A stretch of DNA of 64,000 nt from Streptomyces rimosus subsp. rimosus (GTDB taxonomy: Bacteria > Actinomycetota > Actinomycetes > Streptomycetales > Streptomycetaceae). The notes below the pieces were generated by a model. It ran no database searches, was not told the DNA's origin, and saw only the letters and a program-made list of their open reading frames with translations. Position numbers and translations under genes: made by a program. This document shows, one piece after another, positions 8,360 to 17,380 of this stretch. The stretch is from assembly GCF_000720725.1 (NCBI RefSeq), contig NZ_JOCQ01000059.1, positions 1-64,000 on the forward strand, in the 5' to 3' direction. How positions within the stretch are numbered: position 1 is the stretch's first letter; the number at the start of each line of letters is the position of its first letter.

Positions 8360-8434
8360 GGTCCCTACGATTGCCGCTCACCATTTCGTAGCACAAGCGA
8401 GATTTTGTGGGAGGCATCGCTTAGCATCACTTAC
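8360..8434. promoter_or_regulatory. divergent LysR/exporter intergenic region
   Basis: The 75-nt gap between the divergent exporter and LysR genes is relatively AT-rich. It contains CGTAGCACAAGCGAGATTTT and GGCATCGCTTAGCATC, where LysR-type T-N11-A boxes could sit. No single box is compelling. Confidence 0.4.
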
Positions 8435-9343
8435 ATGTTGAACCTCGATCGTCTGCGCACCCTGAGCGCGGTGGCCCGGCACGGCTCGGTGAGTGCGGCG
8501 GCGGAAGGGCTGCACGTCACCACCTCCGCCGTGTCCCAGCAGCTCGCCAAGCTGGAGCGGGAGACGGGCCAGCAGCTGCTGGCCAAGAACGGGCGCGGCG
8601 TACGGCTGACCGACGCCGGCCGACTGCTGGCCGACCACGCCGTGCGCATCCTCTCGCAGGTCGAGCTGGCCCAGGCCGACCTGGAGGCGCACCGCGGTCA
8701 GGCCGTCGGCGAACTGCGGCTCGGCGCCTTCCCCACCGCGGCACGCGGCCTGTTCCCCGGAGCGCTGGCCCGGCTCCGCGTCGAGCACCCCCAACTGCGG
8801 GCGCGCCTGCGGGAGATGGAGCCGGACGCCTCGGTGCGGAGCGTGGTGCGCGGCGACATCGACCTGGGGGTCGTCCTGGACTGGCACAACCGGCCGCTCT
8901 CGCTCCCCGAGGGCCTGGCGAAGGCGCCGATACTGGACGACCCGGCCGACGTGGCCATGCCGGCCGGCCACCCCCTGGCGCGGCGCCGCTCGGTCGTCCT
9001 GGAGGACTTCGCCGACGACGAGTGGGTCTCCTGGCCGCAGGGCGAGTTCTGCCACGAGTGGCTGATGTTCACCCTGCGAGGCCAGGGCATCGAGCCGCGC
9101 ATCTCGCACATGGTCGAGGAGCACCACACCCAACTCGCGCTGATCGAAGCCGGGTTGGGCGTAGCGGTGGCGCCCCGCCTGGGGCGCGGGCCGGTGCCCG
9201 CCGGGGTGAGCGTGGTGCCCGTACGGCACACGATGCGGCGGCACGTCTACGCCATCTGGCGCGCCGACGCCGACCGCCGGCCGTCCATCCGCGCCGCGGT
9301 CACCGCACTGCGCAAGGCCGGCGAGGAGGTCGAGGGCCGCTGA
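8435..9343 (+). CDS. LysR-family transcriptional regulator
   Basis: This 302-residue protein has the LysR winged helix at residues 1-60 (LDRLRTLSAVARHGSVSAAAEGL, TTSAVSQQLAKLERETGQQLL) and a periplasmic-binding-like effector domain after residue 90 (GELRLGAFPTAARGLFPGAL; EAGLGVAVAPRLG). It most likely activates or represses the divergent EamA exporter. ATG 8435 has no clear ribosome binding site, which suggests a leaderless message. Confidence 0.9.
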   Translation: MLNLDRLRTLSAVARHGSVSAAAEGLHVTTSAVSQQLAKLERETGQQLLAKNGRGVRLTDAGRLLADHAVRILSQVELAQADLEAHRGQAVGELRLGAFPTAARGLFPGALARLRVEHPQLRARLREMEPDASVRSVVRGDIDLGVVLDWHNRPLSLPEGLAKAPILDDPADVAMPAGHPLARRRSVVLEDFADDEWVSWPQGEFCHEWLMFTLRGQGIEPRISHMVEEHHTQLALIEAGLGVAVAPRLGRGPVPAGVSVVPVRHTMRRHVYAIWRADADRRPSIRAAVTALRKAGEEVEGR

Positions 9344-9414
9344 AGGAGGAGATCGAGAGCCGCCGAAGAACGGGGGGCCGGGCGCTGGGCGGGGCTTCCA
9401 GCGTCTCCGTCCGG

Positions 9415-9667
9415 GTCCGTGCGCCAGGTCCAGTATGTCCGGTACCGCGTCGATGAGCCGTCCGCCCGGCCCGCCGTCCCGCTCGCCCGGCATCACGTAC
9501 ACGCACTGCACGTCACCGGATGCCCGGTCCAGCGCGCGCGGGCTCGGTACGCGTCGGGTGACCGCCGGCCACGCCATGCCGATGACCACCTCATCCCGCA
9601 CCATGACCATGCAGTGGTGCGAGGACGCGTTCTCCCGCGCCCACGCCACGAAACGGCGCACGAACAC
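9415..9667 (-). pseudogene. GNAT acetyltransferase fragment
   Basis: Downstream of the carboxyltransferase stop, the minus strand reads FVRRFVAWARENASSHHCMV ... ending in CVYVMPGERDGGPGGRLIDA, which is GNAT strand 4 and motif A. The segment is only about 80 residues. After LIDAV the frame runs on without GNAT similarity into antisense of the LysR gene, so the C-terminal half is missing. It is probably a broken acetyltransferase. The N-terminal boundary is unclear. Confidence 0.5.
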
Positions 9668-9697
9668 CTCGTGCGTGGTGACCTGCGCCCCTTCGTC

Positions 9698-11266
9698 TTA
9701 CTCGGGAGGGGCGGGTGGAACGATGCCCTGGATGACGCCGAGGCTCAGCAAATCCTGCGGGCGCAAGCGGAGCTGGTCGGCCGTGTCGCGCACCGCGTGC
9801 GCGTCGCGCTTGAGGATGGCGGCGGCGGATTCCGGGGCGATGACGGAGAAGTAGCTGTCCGGCGTGGCCCACAGCGCGCCCGGCGCGGCCAGGGCCAGCG
9901 CGCCGCCGGACCCGCCTTCCCCGATGAGCAGCGAGGTGACGGGCGTACGGACCGAGGCCAGCGCGGCGAAGACGTCCGCGATGGCCGCGCCCGCGCCGGC
10001 GCGCTCGGCGTCCGGGTCGTTGGCCGCGCCCGGTGTGTCCACGAGCGTGAGCACCGGTATGCCGAGCCGGTCCGCCATCCGGATCAGCCGGGCGGCCGTA
10101 CGGAATCCGGCGGGGCGCACGGCCGTACCGCACTGCGCGGCGAACGCGATCGTGCGCCCGTCGCGTCGGCCGAATCCGCAGCGTATGCCCGGGTCGGTGC
10201 CGCCGCAGCGGTCGCCGCTGATCTCCTCCCGCCAGTCGAAGTACGCGTCCAGATACGCCGCGGCGCGCGGTCGCCGCTCGTCGCGGGCCGCGCGCACCGC
10301 TGCCCAGCCGGTGGCCGGGAGACCGGATGATCCGAGGGCGTGCGGTGGCGGGGGAGGAGGCGGCGTGATTCCTCCGGCGGGCGTCGCAGGGCGGCCGGCT
10401 GCCGGAGCATTCCCGGCAGATGTGAAATCAACAGGTGCGGAAGCCACGGGTTCAGGGGCTTCGCGCCCGGGAGCCTCAGGCGTCAGCAGCCGCAGCCAGC
10501 GTCCGAGCGTCGTGCGCAAGCGGTCCGGCGGGACGATGGCGTCGATCTGGCCTGCCGCCAGCTGGCCTTCGGCGCTGTACGCATACGGGTCGGCGTCCGC
10601 CGGGCGTACCCGTGAGCCGGCGAAGCCGATCTGCGCGCCGGGGAGGGCGAGGACGACATCGGCGCCCGCGCCGAGCGTCGCCCAGCCGCCGCCCGTCGTC
10701 GGGTCGCGGACCACGGCGATCTGCGGCAGACCGGCCGCGCGGGTCAGTGCGGATTGGGCGGCCACGCGCTGGAGCTGGGTCAGCGCCCGCATGCCTTCCT
10801 GCATGCGGCTGCCGCCCGTGGCGATCAGCGACACGACCGGCAGGCGCAGCTCACGGGCGCGGGTGTAGGCGGCCACCAGCCGGTCGCCGGTGCGCTCGCC
10901 GAGGGAACCGCCGAGGAAACCGAACTCGAAGGAGACCAGTACGGCCGCCACGCCGCCGATCCGGGCGATACCACTGATCACGGATTCGCGTTCGCCGGTA
11001 CGCTCTTGGGCCCGCTGCCGCGCGGCGCCGTATCCGTCCCAGCCGAGCGGCCCGTCGTCGGTACCCGGCGGGCCGGTGGACACGTCGTCGGGCGAGAACT
11101 CGGTGAATTCCTCCGTCACCACGGCCACTGCCTCGCGCGCGGACCAGCGCGGCGACAGCACGCCCGAGCCACCCCCACTGGAGCCGCCCGACCCGCTCGC
11201 CCCGCCCGACCCGGACCGATTGTCAGCGCCCCCGCCCGCCCCGCCCGGCGGCGCCTCCCTACGCAC
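9698..11266 (-). CDS. carboxyltransferase (acyl-CoA carboxylase beta/alpha fusion type)
   Basis: This 522-residue protein carries two crotonase-like carboxyltransferase halves. The N-terminal half (about 90-260) has ISGIARIGGVAAVLVSFEF, GGSRMQEGMRALTQLQR and TTGGGWATLGAGADV. The C-terminal half (about 330-515) has AFAAQCGTAV, LTLVDTPGAAND and IGEGGSGGALALA. This is the AccD+AccA order. The two halves are joined by a Pro/Gly-rich linker. No N-terminal zinc finger is seen. It should transfer CO2 from carboxybiotin to an acyl-CoA, but no biotin carboxylase or BCCP is nearby. The GTG start at 11266 overlaps the end of the acyl-CoA synthetase gene by 8 nt, so the two are translationally coupled. 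The first 40 Ser/Gly-rich residues may not be part of the fold. Confidence 0.8.
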   Translation of the reverse strand: MRREAPPGGAGGGADNRSGSGGASGSGGSSGGGSGVLSPRWSAREAVAVVTEEFTEFSPDDVSTGPPGTDDGPLGWDGYGAARQRAQERTGERESVISGIARIGGVAAVLVSFEFGFLGGSLGERTGDRLVAAYTRARELRLPVVSLIATGGSRMQEGMRALTQLQRVAAQSALTRAAGLPQIAVVRDPTTGGGWATLGAGADVVLALPGAQIGFAGSRVRPADADPYAYSAEGQLAAGQIDAIVPPDRLRTTLGRWLRLLTPEAPGREAPEPVASAPVDFTSAGNAPAAGRPATPAGGITPPPPPPPHALGSSGLPATGWAAVRAARDERRPRAAAYLDAYFDWREEISGDRCGGTDPGIRCGFGRRDGRTIAFAAQCGTAVRPAGFRTAARLIRMADRLGIPVLTLVDTPGAANDPDAERAGAGAAIADVFAALASVRTPVTSLLIGEGGSGGALALAAPGALWATPDSYFSVIAPESAAAILKRDAHAVRDTADQLRLRPQDLLSLGVIQGIVPPAPPE

Positions 11267-12713
11267 GGAGGTCCCGCTTGAGGATCTTGCCCATGTCGTT
11301 GCGCGGCAGGGCCTCCAGGAAGTGCACGACGCGCGGGCGCTTGTGCGGGGCGAGCTGGCGGGCCACGTGATCGGTCAGCTCGGCCGCGGTCGGGCCGGGG
11401 GCGCCGTCGGCCGCGGGCTCCGGCACGATCCAGGCGACGATCCGTTCGCCCAGGTCCTCGTCCGGCTCGCCGGTCACCGCGGCCTCGCTGACGCCCGGGT
11501 GCTCCAGCAGCGCGTTCTCGATCTCGCCCGCGCCGATCTTGTAGCCGCCGCTCTTGATCAGGTCGGTGGCCTTGCGGCCCACGATGCGGTAGTTGCCGGC
11601 CGCGTCGCGGGTCGCCATGTCGCCCGTACGGAACCAGCCGCCGTCGAAGGCGGCCGTGGTGGCGTCCGGGCGGTTGAGGTATTCGACGAACAGGTTCGGG
11701 CCGCGGACCTGGATCTCGCCCACCGTCTCGCCGTCGCTCGCCTCGACGGCCCGGCCGGATTCGTCGACGAGCCGGACGTACACCCCCGGCAGCGGCACGC
11801 CGACGCTGCCGGGCGCGGGCTCGCCGTCGGCCCGTACGCTCGTGTTCATCAGTGTCTCGGTCATGCCGTACCGCTCGATGACGCGGCAGCCGGCGGCCGC
11901 GGCGAGCCGTTCGTGGTCGCTGCGCGGCAGCGCCGCCGAGCCGGACACCAGGAGCCGGGCCCGGCCCAGCGCCTTGGCCAGCGCCTCGTTCCCGCCGGCC
12001 TCGACGGCCAGGCGGTGGTACATCGTCGGTACGCCGAACAGCATCGTGCCGTCCGCGGCCAGCTCCCGGGTGACGCCCTCGGTGCTGAACCTCCCCAGGT
12101 GGTGCACGCTGCCGCCGCGCCGCAGGGGCCCGAGGATGCCCAGCACCAGGCCGTGCACATGGAACAGCGGCAGCCCGTGCACGAGCACGTCGTCGGCGGT
12201 CCACTGCCAGGCTTCCGCCAGCGCGTCGAGGGTGTGCGCGACGGCCCGGCGGGGGATGACGACGCCCTTGGGCGGGCCGGTCGTACCGGACGTGTAGACG
12301 ACCAGGGCGGGGGACTCGGTGTCCGGCTCGTACGGCAGCGGCGGGACCTCCTCGTCGGCGGCGGACAGGTCCACGTCGAGGCGGGGGAGCGCGGCCAGCG
12401 CGCCGGGCAGCTCGGCGTCCGGCTCGGCCAGTACGAGCGACGGGCCGCTGTCCGAGACGATGTGCGCCAGCTCGCTCTCGCCGATCTTCGGGTTGACGGG
12501 CACGGCGGGCACCCCGGCGAGCAGCGCGCCCACCACGGCGACGGAGGTCTCCAGCGTCGGGGTGGCCCAGACGGCCACCCGCGGCGCGTCGCCGAGGCGG
12601 TCGGCGAGCCGGCCCGCCACCGCGGCCAGTTGGCGGTAGCTGAGCGCACGCTCGCCGAAGCGCAGTGCGGGCTGCGGCGACGCATCGCTCAGCGCCGGAA
12701 AGAGCACGTTCAC
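11259..12713 (-). CDS. malonyl-CoA synthetase-like acyl-CoA ligase
   Basis: This 484-residue ANL-superfamily ligase has the P-loop VVYTSGTTGPPKGVVIP near residue 155, ERYGMTETLMNTS, GWFRTGDMATRDAAGNYRIVGR and the C-terminal catalytic lysine motif LPRNDMGKILKRDL. Length and motifs match MatB (malonate to malonyl-CoA). The GTG start at 12713 follows GAGGGAGACCTG. The coupled carboxyltransferase suggests a malonyl- or methylmalonyl-CoA supply unit. It could feed the malonate-using PKS 12 kb away, but nothing ties them genetically. Confidence 0.8.
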   Translation of the reverse strand: MNVLFPALSDASPQPALRFGERALSYRQLAAVAGRLADRLGDAPRVAVWATPTLETSVAVVGALLAGVPAVPVNPKIGESELAHIVSDSGPSLVLAEPDAELPGALAALPRLDVDLSAADEEVPPLPYEPDTESPALVVYTSGTTGPPKGVVIPRRAVAHTLDALAEAWQWTADDVLVHGLPLFHVHGLVLGILGPLRRGGSVHHLGRFSTEGVTRELAADGTMLFGVPTMYHRLAVEAGGNEALAKALGRARLLVSGSAALPRSDHERLAAAAGCRVIERYGMTETLMNTSVRADGEPAPGSVGVPLPGVYVRLVDESGRAVEASDGETVGEIQVRGPNLFVEYLNRPDATTAAFDGGWFRTGDMATRDAAGNYRIVGRKATDLIKSGGYKIGAGEIENALLEHPGVSEAAVTGEPDEDLGERIVAWIVPEPAADGAPGPTAAELTDHVARQLAPHKRPRVVHFLEALPRNDMGKILKRDLRA

Positions 12714-12897
12714 CAGGTCTCCCTCGTCCTCGTCGTCCCACGTCGGGGTGGCCCGTCCGGATCTGCCGGAACGGGCCGACCCCACCACTTTGGCAGAGAC
12801 CACCGACAACGCGATCACACGGCACCGCGAGGAAGCACACCGGGGCCGTGCCGCCCGCAGCGCGCCGCCCCGATGCGCCGGAGCGCCGGCTCACCCC

Positions 12898-12965
12898 GTC
12901 ACCCTGCGGAAGCCGTCACCCTGCGGAAGCCGTCATCCTGCGGAAGCCCCCATCTTGCGGAAGTC
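12898..12965. repeat. 17-bp tandem repeat entering a gene end
   Basis: Four 17-bp units follow GTCACCCTGCGGAAGCC: 12898 and 12915 are perfect, 12932 has one change, and 12949 is diverged. The last two encode the C-terminus of the PPOX protein (…KMGASAG, stop at 12935), so the array looks expanded outward from coding DNA. Confidence 0.9.
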
Positions 12966-13406
12966 CCAGGACACGACCGCATCCGGAACCAGCCGCAGCC
13001 AGGCATGCCGGCCGTCGTGCGGCATGGCTTCCAGCCCGAAGTACTTCGTGGCGAACAACCGTTCCGGCGCGTGCAGTTCCGGGCAGGCGCCGCCCGTCCG
13101 CGGCACCTCGCCGACGATCTCCGCGCTGCCGCTCAGCTCCGCCCCGCGCAGTTCCCCGTAGTCGTGGCCGTCGTCCACGGCCACCGCGACCCGGGGGTCC
13201 TTGCGCAGCTGGGCCCACCGCTTGCTCCGGGTGACCGAGTACAGCCAGAGCGCCGCGCCGTCCCAGACGAACCACAGGGGGCCGACGTGCGGCGTACCGT
13301 CCTCGCTCACCGTGGCCACCCGGCAGGTGCGCTGCTCCGCCAGGAAGGCGTCCAGTTCCCGCGGTGTCATCATGACGCGGCGCCCGCGCCGCTGTGTGCC
13401 GGTCAT
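12933..13406 (-). CDS. PPOX-class F420/FMN-dependent split-barrel protein
   Basis: This 157-residue protein starts at ATG 13406 after GGAGGT. PRELDAFLAEQRTCRVATVS ... PHVGPLWFVWDGAALWLYS ... KRWAQLRKDPRVAVAVDDG is the classic actinobacterial PPOX/F420 split-barrel pattern, with the basic KRWAQL loop that binds the cofactor phosphate. Such proteins reduce or oxidise small substrates with F420 or FMN. Its C-terminal codons are part of a 17-bp tandem repeat. It is divergent from the isochorismatase-fold gene. Confidence 0.85.
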   Translation of the reverse strand: MTGTQRRGRRVMMTPRELDAFLAEQRTCRVATVSEDGTPHVGPLWFVWDGAALWLYSVTRSKRWAQLRKDPRVAVAVDDGHDYGELRGAELSGSAEIVGEVPRTGGACPELHAPERLFATKYFGLEAMPHDGRHAWLRLVPDAVVSWDFRKMGASAG

Positions 13407-13563
13407 CCGTCGACCACCTCCGCTGTACGGCGGCCGGGCGCGGCCCGCGCCGGCCTGTCCGAGTGCCAGGGAAGCATGCTGCGGTCTCTTCCGTACGGAC
13501 GCAATGGCGGCTACGCTCACGCGGCCCGCGGCGGTACGTCCACCCACCAGGAGGGCCGATCCG

Positions 13564-14220
13564 ATGCCACCAGGCGCGCGCCTCTTCGAACTGACCGATC
13601 CGGCGACGACGGCGCTGCTCACGGTCGAGTGCCAGCGCGGTGTCGTCGGACCGGACAGCGCGCTGCCGGAACTCGCCGACGCGGCCCGCACATCGGGTGC
13701 GCTGGGCCGGGTGGCCCGGCTGGCCGCCGCCGCGCACGACGCGGGCGTACAGGTCCTGCACGCCGTCGCCGAGCGCCGCCCCGACGGCCGGGGAGCCAAC
13801 CGCAACGCGCGCCTGTTCGCCGCCGCCGAGCGGCTGCCCGTACAACAGCTCGCCGGTACGACCGCGGTACGGATCGCCGACCCGGTGCCCGTTTCCGAGG
13901 ACGACCTGATCGTCCGTAGACTGCACGGCCTGTCACCGATCGCCGGTACGGGCGTGGACGCGCTGCTGCGCAACCTCGGCTGCCGGACGCTCGTCATCGC
14001 CGGGGTGTCGGCGAACGTGGCGGTCCCCAACGCCGTCTTCGACGCGGTCAACCTCGGATACACGGCGGTGGTGCCCGCCGACGCCATCGCCGGCGTACCG
14101 GCCGACTACACCGCGGCGATGGTCCGCCACACCCTCGCGCTCGTCGCCACGGTGACGACCACCGAGGACCTGCTCGCCTGCTGGAAGCGCCCGCGCCGTC
14201 CCTGGCCCGCCGCCGGGTGA
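13564..14220 (+). CDS. isochorismatase-fold protein lacking the catalytic cysteine
   Basis: The 218-residue cysteine-hydrolase-fold protein keeps the strands and the late ADAIAGVPADYTAAM region. The usual D-K-C triad is altered: the first Asp position is Glu (LLTVECQRGVVG), and the nucleophile motif, normally G-V-S-x-N-V-C-V, reads GVSANVAVPNAVFDA with Ala in place of Cys. It therefore cannot hydrolyse by the normal thiol mechanism and may be a binding or vestigial member. ATG 13564 follows GAGGGCCGATCC. The gene is divergent from the PPOX gene. Confidence 0.75.
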   Translation: MPPGARLFELTDPATTALLTVECQRGVVGPDSALPELADAARTSGALGRVARLAAAAHDAGVQVLHAVAERRPDGRGANRNARLFAAAERLPVQQLAGTTAVRIADPVPVSEDDLIVRRLHGLSPIAGTGVDALLRNLGCRTLVIAGVSANVAVPNAVFDAVNLGYTAVVPADAIAGVPADYTAAMVRHTLALVATVTTTEDLLACWKRPRRPWPAAG

Positions 14221-14254
14221 ACCCGGCCGGCCGCCGCCTGCGGGCGTGCCCCGG

Positions 14255-14803
14255 TCACCCGAGTTTGATCGCCCCGCCCTCCACGCTCACCTTGGCCGCG
14301 GGCAGTCCCTGAGTGGCGGGGCCGTGGCGGACGCTGCCGTCGTTGATGGCGTACCTGCTGCCGTGGCACGGGCAGTTGATGGTGCCGTCCGCCACCTCGT
14401 TCACCAGGCACCCCTGGTGGCGGCACACCGCCGAGAACGCCTTGAACTCGCCCGCGGCGGGCTGCGTCACCACGACCTTGCGGTCCTTGAAGACCTTGCC
14501 GCCGCCTTCGGGGATGTCCGCGGTCTTCGCCAGCACGTCCCCGGCCGCGCCGCCGCCTTTCGACGCGCCGCCGCCGGCTCCGTCACCCCCGGCCGCCGCC
14601 GACCCGGACGGTGCGGACGACGCGCTGTCGCCGTTCCCACCCGATCCGTTCCCGCCCGATCCGTCCCCGCCCGTGCCGTACCCGTCCGAGCCGCTCCCGC
14701 ACGCCGCGAGCGCGGCGGCCAGCCCCGCCGCGCCGGCCGCCGCGACGACCGTACGGCGCCCCGTTCCCGCGCCCGTCCGCCCCGTTGCTGCCTGCTGGGT
14801 CAT
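14255..14803 (-). CDS. Rieske [2Fe-2S] Tat-type lipoprotein
   Basis: This 182-residue protein has a twin-arginine signal (TGRRTVVAAAGAAGLAAALAAC) ending in a lipobox LAAC, then a low-complexity Gly/Ser/Asp linker (about 45-85). The Rieske domain follows, with CRHQGC and CPCHGS ligand boxes (C-x-H and C-x2-H; the two boxes also hold the disulfide cysteines). It should be a membrane-anchored extracytoplasmic electron carrier, like other small Streptomyces Rieske lipoproteins. The partner is not visible. Start ATG 14803. Confidence 0.9.
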   Translation of the reverse strand: MTQQAATGRTGAGTGRRTVVAAAGAAGLAAALAACGSGSDGYGTGGDGSGGNGSGGNGDSASSAPSGSAAAGGDGAGGGASKGGGAAGDVLAKTADIPEGGGKVFKDRKVVVTQPAAGEFKAFSAVCRHQGCLVNEVADGTINCPCHGSRYAINDGSVRHGPATQGLPAAKVSVEGGAIKLG

Positions 14804-14998
14804 GATGTGCCTCCGGCTCTCGGTGCCTTTCCAGGCCCGTGGGCGCCGCGTCCGTCCGTGAGCGGTGCGTGCCACGTGGTCCGTGCGTCCCATGGGCGTT
14901 GTGGAAGTTCCATACGGATACGGAGGCATGGCCGTTCAGTCCCCGCCGGCGCGCAGTGCAGACGATCAGACCCTGCCCAGTGCCTGCTGCTCAGGAAC

Positions 14999-17161
14999 TC
15001 AGACCCCGCCCAGCGCGCCGCTCAGGAAGTCGCGTTCGAAGCGGAGCAGGTTCTCGCGGACCGCCGGATCACCCACCGAGTGCCCGGCTCCCGGAAGCGG
15101 CAGCACGCTGTGCTGCTTGCCCGCGGCGAGCAGTTCCGCGGAGAAGCGCAGGGTGTGCGCGGGCGCCACATTGTCGTCCGCCAGCCCTTGGACGAGGAGC
15201 AGCGGGCGGCGCAGCAGGTGGCCCCGGCCCACCAGGGAGGAGCGCGTGTAGTGGTCCGGTGTCTCCTGGGGGTGGCCGAGGTAACGCTCCTTCCAGTGGG
15301 TGTCGTACAGCCGCTGGTCCGTGGGCGCGGCACCGGCGACCGCCGCGTGGAAGACGTCGGGGCGGTGCAGGACCGCGGCGGCGGACAGGAAGCCGCCGAA
15401 CGACCAGCCGCGGATCGCCACCCGGGTCGGATCGAGGCACGGGAAGCGCGCGGCGGCCGCGTGCAGCGCGTCGACCTGGTCCTGCAGTACGGGCGTGAGC
15501 TGGTCGCCGTGGATGGTCTTCTCCCAGGCCGGGCCGCGGCCGGGGGTGCCGCGCCCGTCCGTGAGCAGGACGGCGAAACCTTCCTCGGCGAACCACTGCG
15601 CCACACAGACGAACCACTCCCGCGCCTGTATGGCGACCTGGATACTCGGCCCGCCATACGGGCAGAGCAGTACGGGCAGCTTGCCGCCCGCGTCGTGGTC
15701 GTACCAGGAGGGCAGGTACAGCGCGCCGCGCAACTCCCGTTCCCCGAGCACGAGATGCTCCGGACGTGGAGTGACCACCGGTTCTTCGCCGAGCGAGGCG
15801 ATGCTCCCGGAGGGGGCGTCCTGCCCGCGCCCGAAAACGTCGGCCACTGGCCCGTCCGGTGTGAGCCCGGTCAACACCACCGTGCCGCCCCCGGCCACGG
15901 CCGTGAACACTCCAGGCTTCTCGCTCAGCCTGCGCAGGCCGCCCTCCGGACCCCACCGCCACACATGGGTCGTCGTCGGCTCCTCGCTCGCGGTGAACCA
16001 CACCTCCTCGTCCACCACGGCGACGACCTCGCGCACTTGCAGTCCGGGCGGCGTGACGTTACTGCCGCCGACCGTCAGGTGCCGCGTCCCGGGCGTGTCC
16101 TCGGGCAGGACCAGCGCTCCTGAAGCCGTACGGGCCGGAGTCCCGGGCACGATCTCGACCCACGCGGCGTCGGTGCGCTCGTGCAGGACCTCGGTCGCGC
16201 CGGTGGCCGCGTCGACCGCCAGGGTGCGCAGCGTCCGCTGGTCCCGGCTCTGTACGCCGACGAGCGGCCCGTGCCTGTCCCACGCCGCGCTGACCAGGTA
16301 CTCGTACGCGGCCCGGTCCCAGACCACCTCGACACGCGGCGCCTCGGAGCCGCCCACCGGCGCGATGTGGAGCGACACGTCCGCGTTGGCCGTCCCCGCC
16401 GAGGGGTACGGGATGGCGCGCGGCGCCTGCTCGGGGTGCGCCGGATCGCTGATGTAGCGCCGTGTCACACCGGAGGTGTCCACCCTGGCCACCAGGATGC
16501 GGCGGCTGTCGGGCGCCCACCAGTAGCCGCGCGTGCGGCCCATCGACTCGCTCGCGACGTACTCGGGCAGCCCGTAGGTGACGTCCGGTCCCTCCGGGGC
16601 GGCCAGTTGCCGGTCCTTCCCGTCCGCCAGACCGACGACGTGCAGTGCGCCGCCGGTCACGTACGCGACGTACCGCCCGTCCGGAGAGGGCCGGGGATCG
16701 ACGACCGGCCCGGCCGTCGGTACGGGGAAGGGGGCGCCCTCGTCCGTACGCACCACCCACAGCGCGCCGGACAGCGCGAAGGCCACCACCCGCGCCGCCG
16801 CGTCCGTCGCGTACGCCACCACACCGGTGGCATGCTCACGTGCCCGCTCCCGGCGGGCCCGCTCCGCCTCGGGCAGCCGGCCCTCGGAATCCGGCTGCCC
16901 GCCCAGGAGCGCCGGGTCGACGATCGCCCGCTCCGCCCCGTCCTCGTACAGCCACAGCCGGCTCACGGGGTCGCCGCCACCGCCGGTACGGACGAACAGC
17001 ACACGGCGCCCGTCCGGGGAAACGCTGAACCGGCGCGGCACCCCGAGGGAGAAGCGCTGGGTGCGCGCGAACTGGCGGGGAAACGCGGAGTGGTCAGAAG
17101 TGGCCTTGGAAGATGCGGAAGCGGTCCTGGACAATCCGAAAGAGTCATCAACAGGCGTCAT
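14999..17161 (-). CDS. S9-family prolyl oligopeptidase / dipeptidyl peptidase
   Basis: The 720-residue protein has an N-terminal beta-propeller (about 35-430, DPP-IV type, with repeats such as SPDGRRVLFVR and SPDGRYVAYVT) and a C-terminal alpha/beta hydrolase (about 470-720). The nucleophile is S587 in GWSFGG, Asp is in QGLADDNVAPAHT, and His is in PGAGHSVG. No signal peptide is seen, so it probably acts in the cytoplasm on short peptides. A strong hairpin lies upstream at 17273-17307, belonging to whatever is read toward it. Confidence 0.9.
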   Translation of the reverse strand: MTPVDDSFGLSRTASASSKATSDHSAFPRQFARTQRFSLGVPRRFSVSPDGRRVLFVRTGGGGDPVSRLWLYEDGAERAIVDPALLGGQPDSEGRLPEAERARRERAREHATGVVAYATDAAARVVAFALSGALWVVRTDEGAPFPVPTAGPVVDPRPSPDGRYVAYVTGGALHVVGLADGKDRQLAAPEGPDVTYGLPEYVASESMGRTRGYWWAPDSRRILVARVDTSGVTRRYISDPAHPEQAPRAIPYPSAGTANADVSLHIAPVGGSEAPRVEVVWDRAAYEYLVSAAWDRHGPLVGVQSRDQRTLRTLAVDAATGATEVLHERTDAAWVEIVPGTPARTASGALVLPEDTPGTRHLTVGGSNVTPPGLQVREVVAVVDEEVWFTASEEPTTTHVWRWGPEGGLRRLSEKPGVFTAVAGGGTVVLTGLTPDGPVADVFGRGQDAPSGSIASLGEEPVVTPRPEHLVLGERELRGALYLPSWYDHDAGGKLPVLLCPYGGPSIQVAIQAREWFVCVAQWFAEEGFAVLLTDGRGTPGRGPAWEKTIHGDQLTPVLQDQVDALHAAAARFPCLDPTRVAIRGWSFGGFLSAAAVLHRPDVFHAAVAGAAPTDQRLYDTHWKERYLGHPQETPDHYTRSSLVGRGHLLRRPLLLVQGLADDNVAPAHTLRFSAELLAAGKQHSVLPLPGAGHSVGDPAVRENLLRFERDFLSGALGGV

Positions 17162-17272
17162 GACGGGACTCTTTCATTCCGCCCGTCCCGGTGACCACCG
17201 CATTCGCCGCCCCGCCGCCGACTGCGGAACGCGTGGGCCGACGGCGGGACGCGTCGCAGGCCGACGGTACGA

Positions 17273-17307
17273 CGAAGCCCCGCGGACGGGGGAACCGCGG
17301 GGCTTCG
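17273..17307. terminator. strong bidirectional hairpin terminator
   Basis: A 13-bp perfect stem: CGAAGCCCCGCGG (17273-17285), 9-nt loop, CCGCGGGGCTTCG (17295-17307). It lies between the 3' end of the 128-aa gene and the start of the S9 peptidase, so it most likely ends the former. Confidence 0.85.
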
Positions 17308-17380
17308 TGCGACAAGTGTACATGTATTCAGGTGTTATGCCCTATCGGGCGCGAGCGTGCTCCTGCCAGGCCGGATCAGG

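Noticed and set aside
7223..8434. Long + frame leading into the LysR gene
   Set aside because: It is antisense to the EamA exporter; LysR homology begins only at ATG 8435.
10890..13919. 1009-aa + frame across the carboxyltransferase and ligase genes
   Set aside because: It is antisense to two well-supported genes and has no family motifs.
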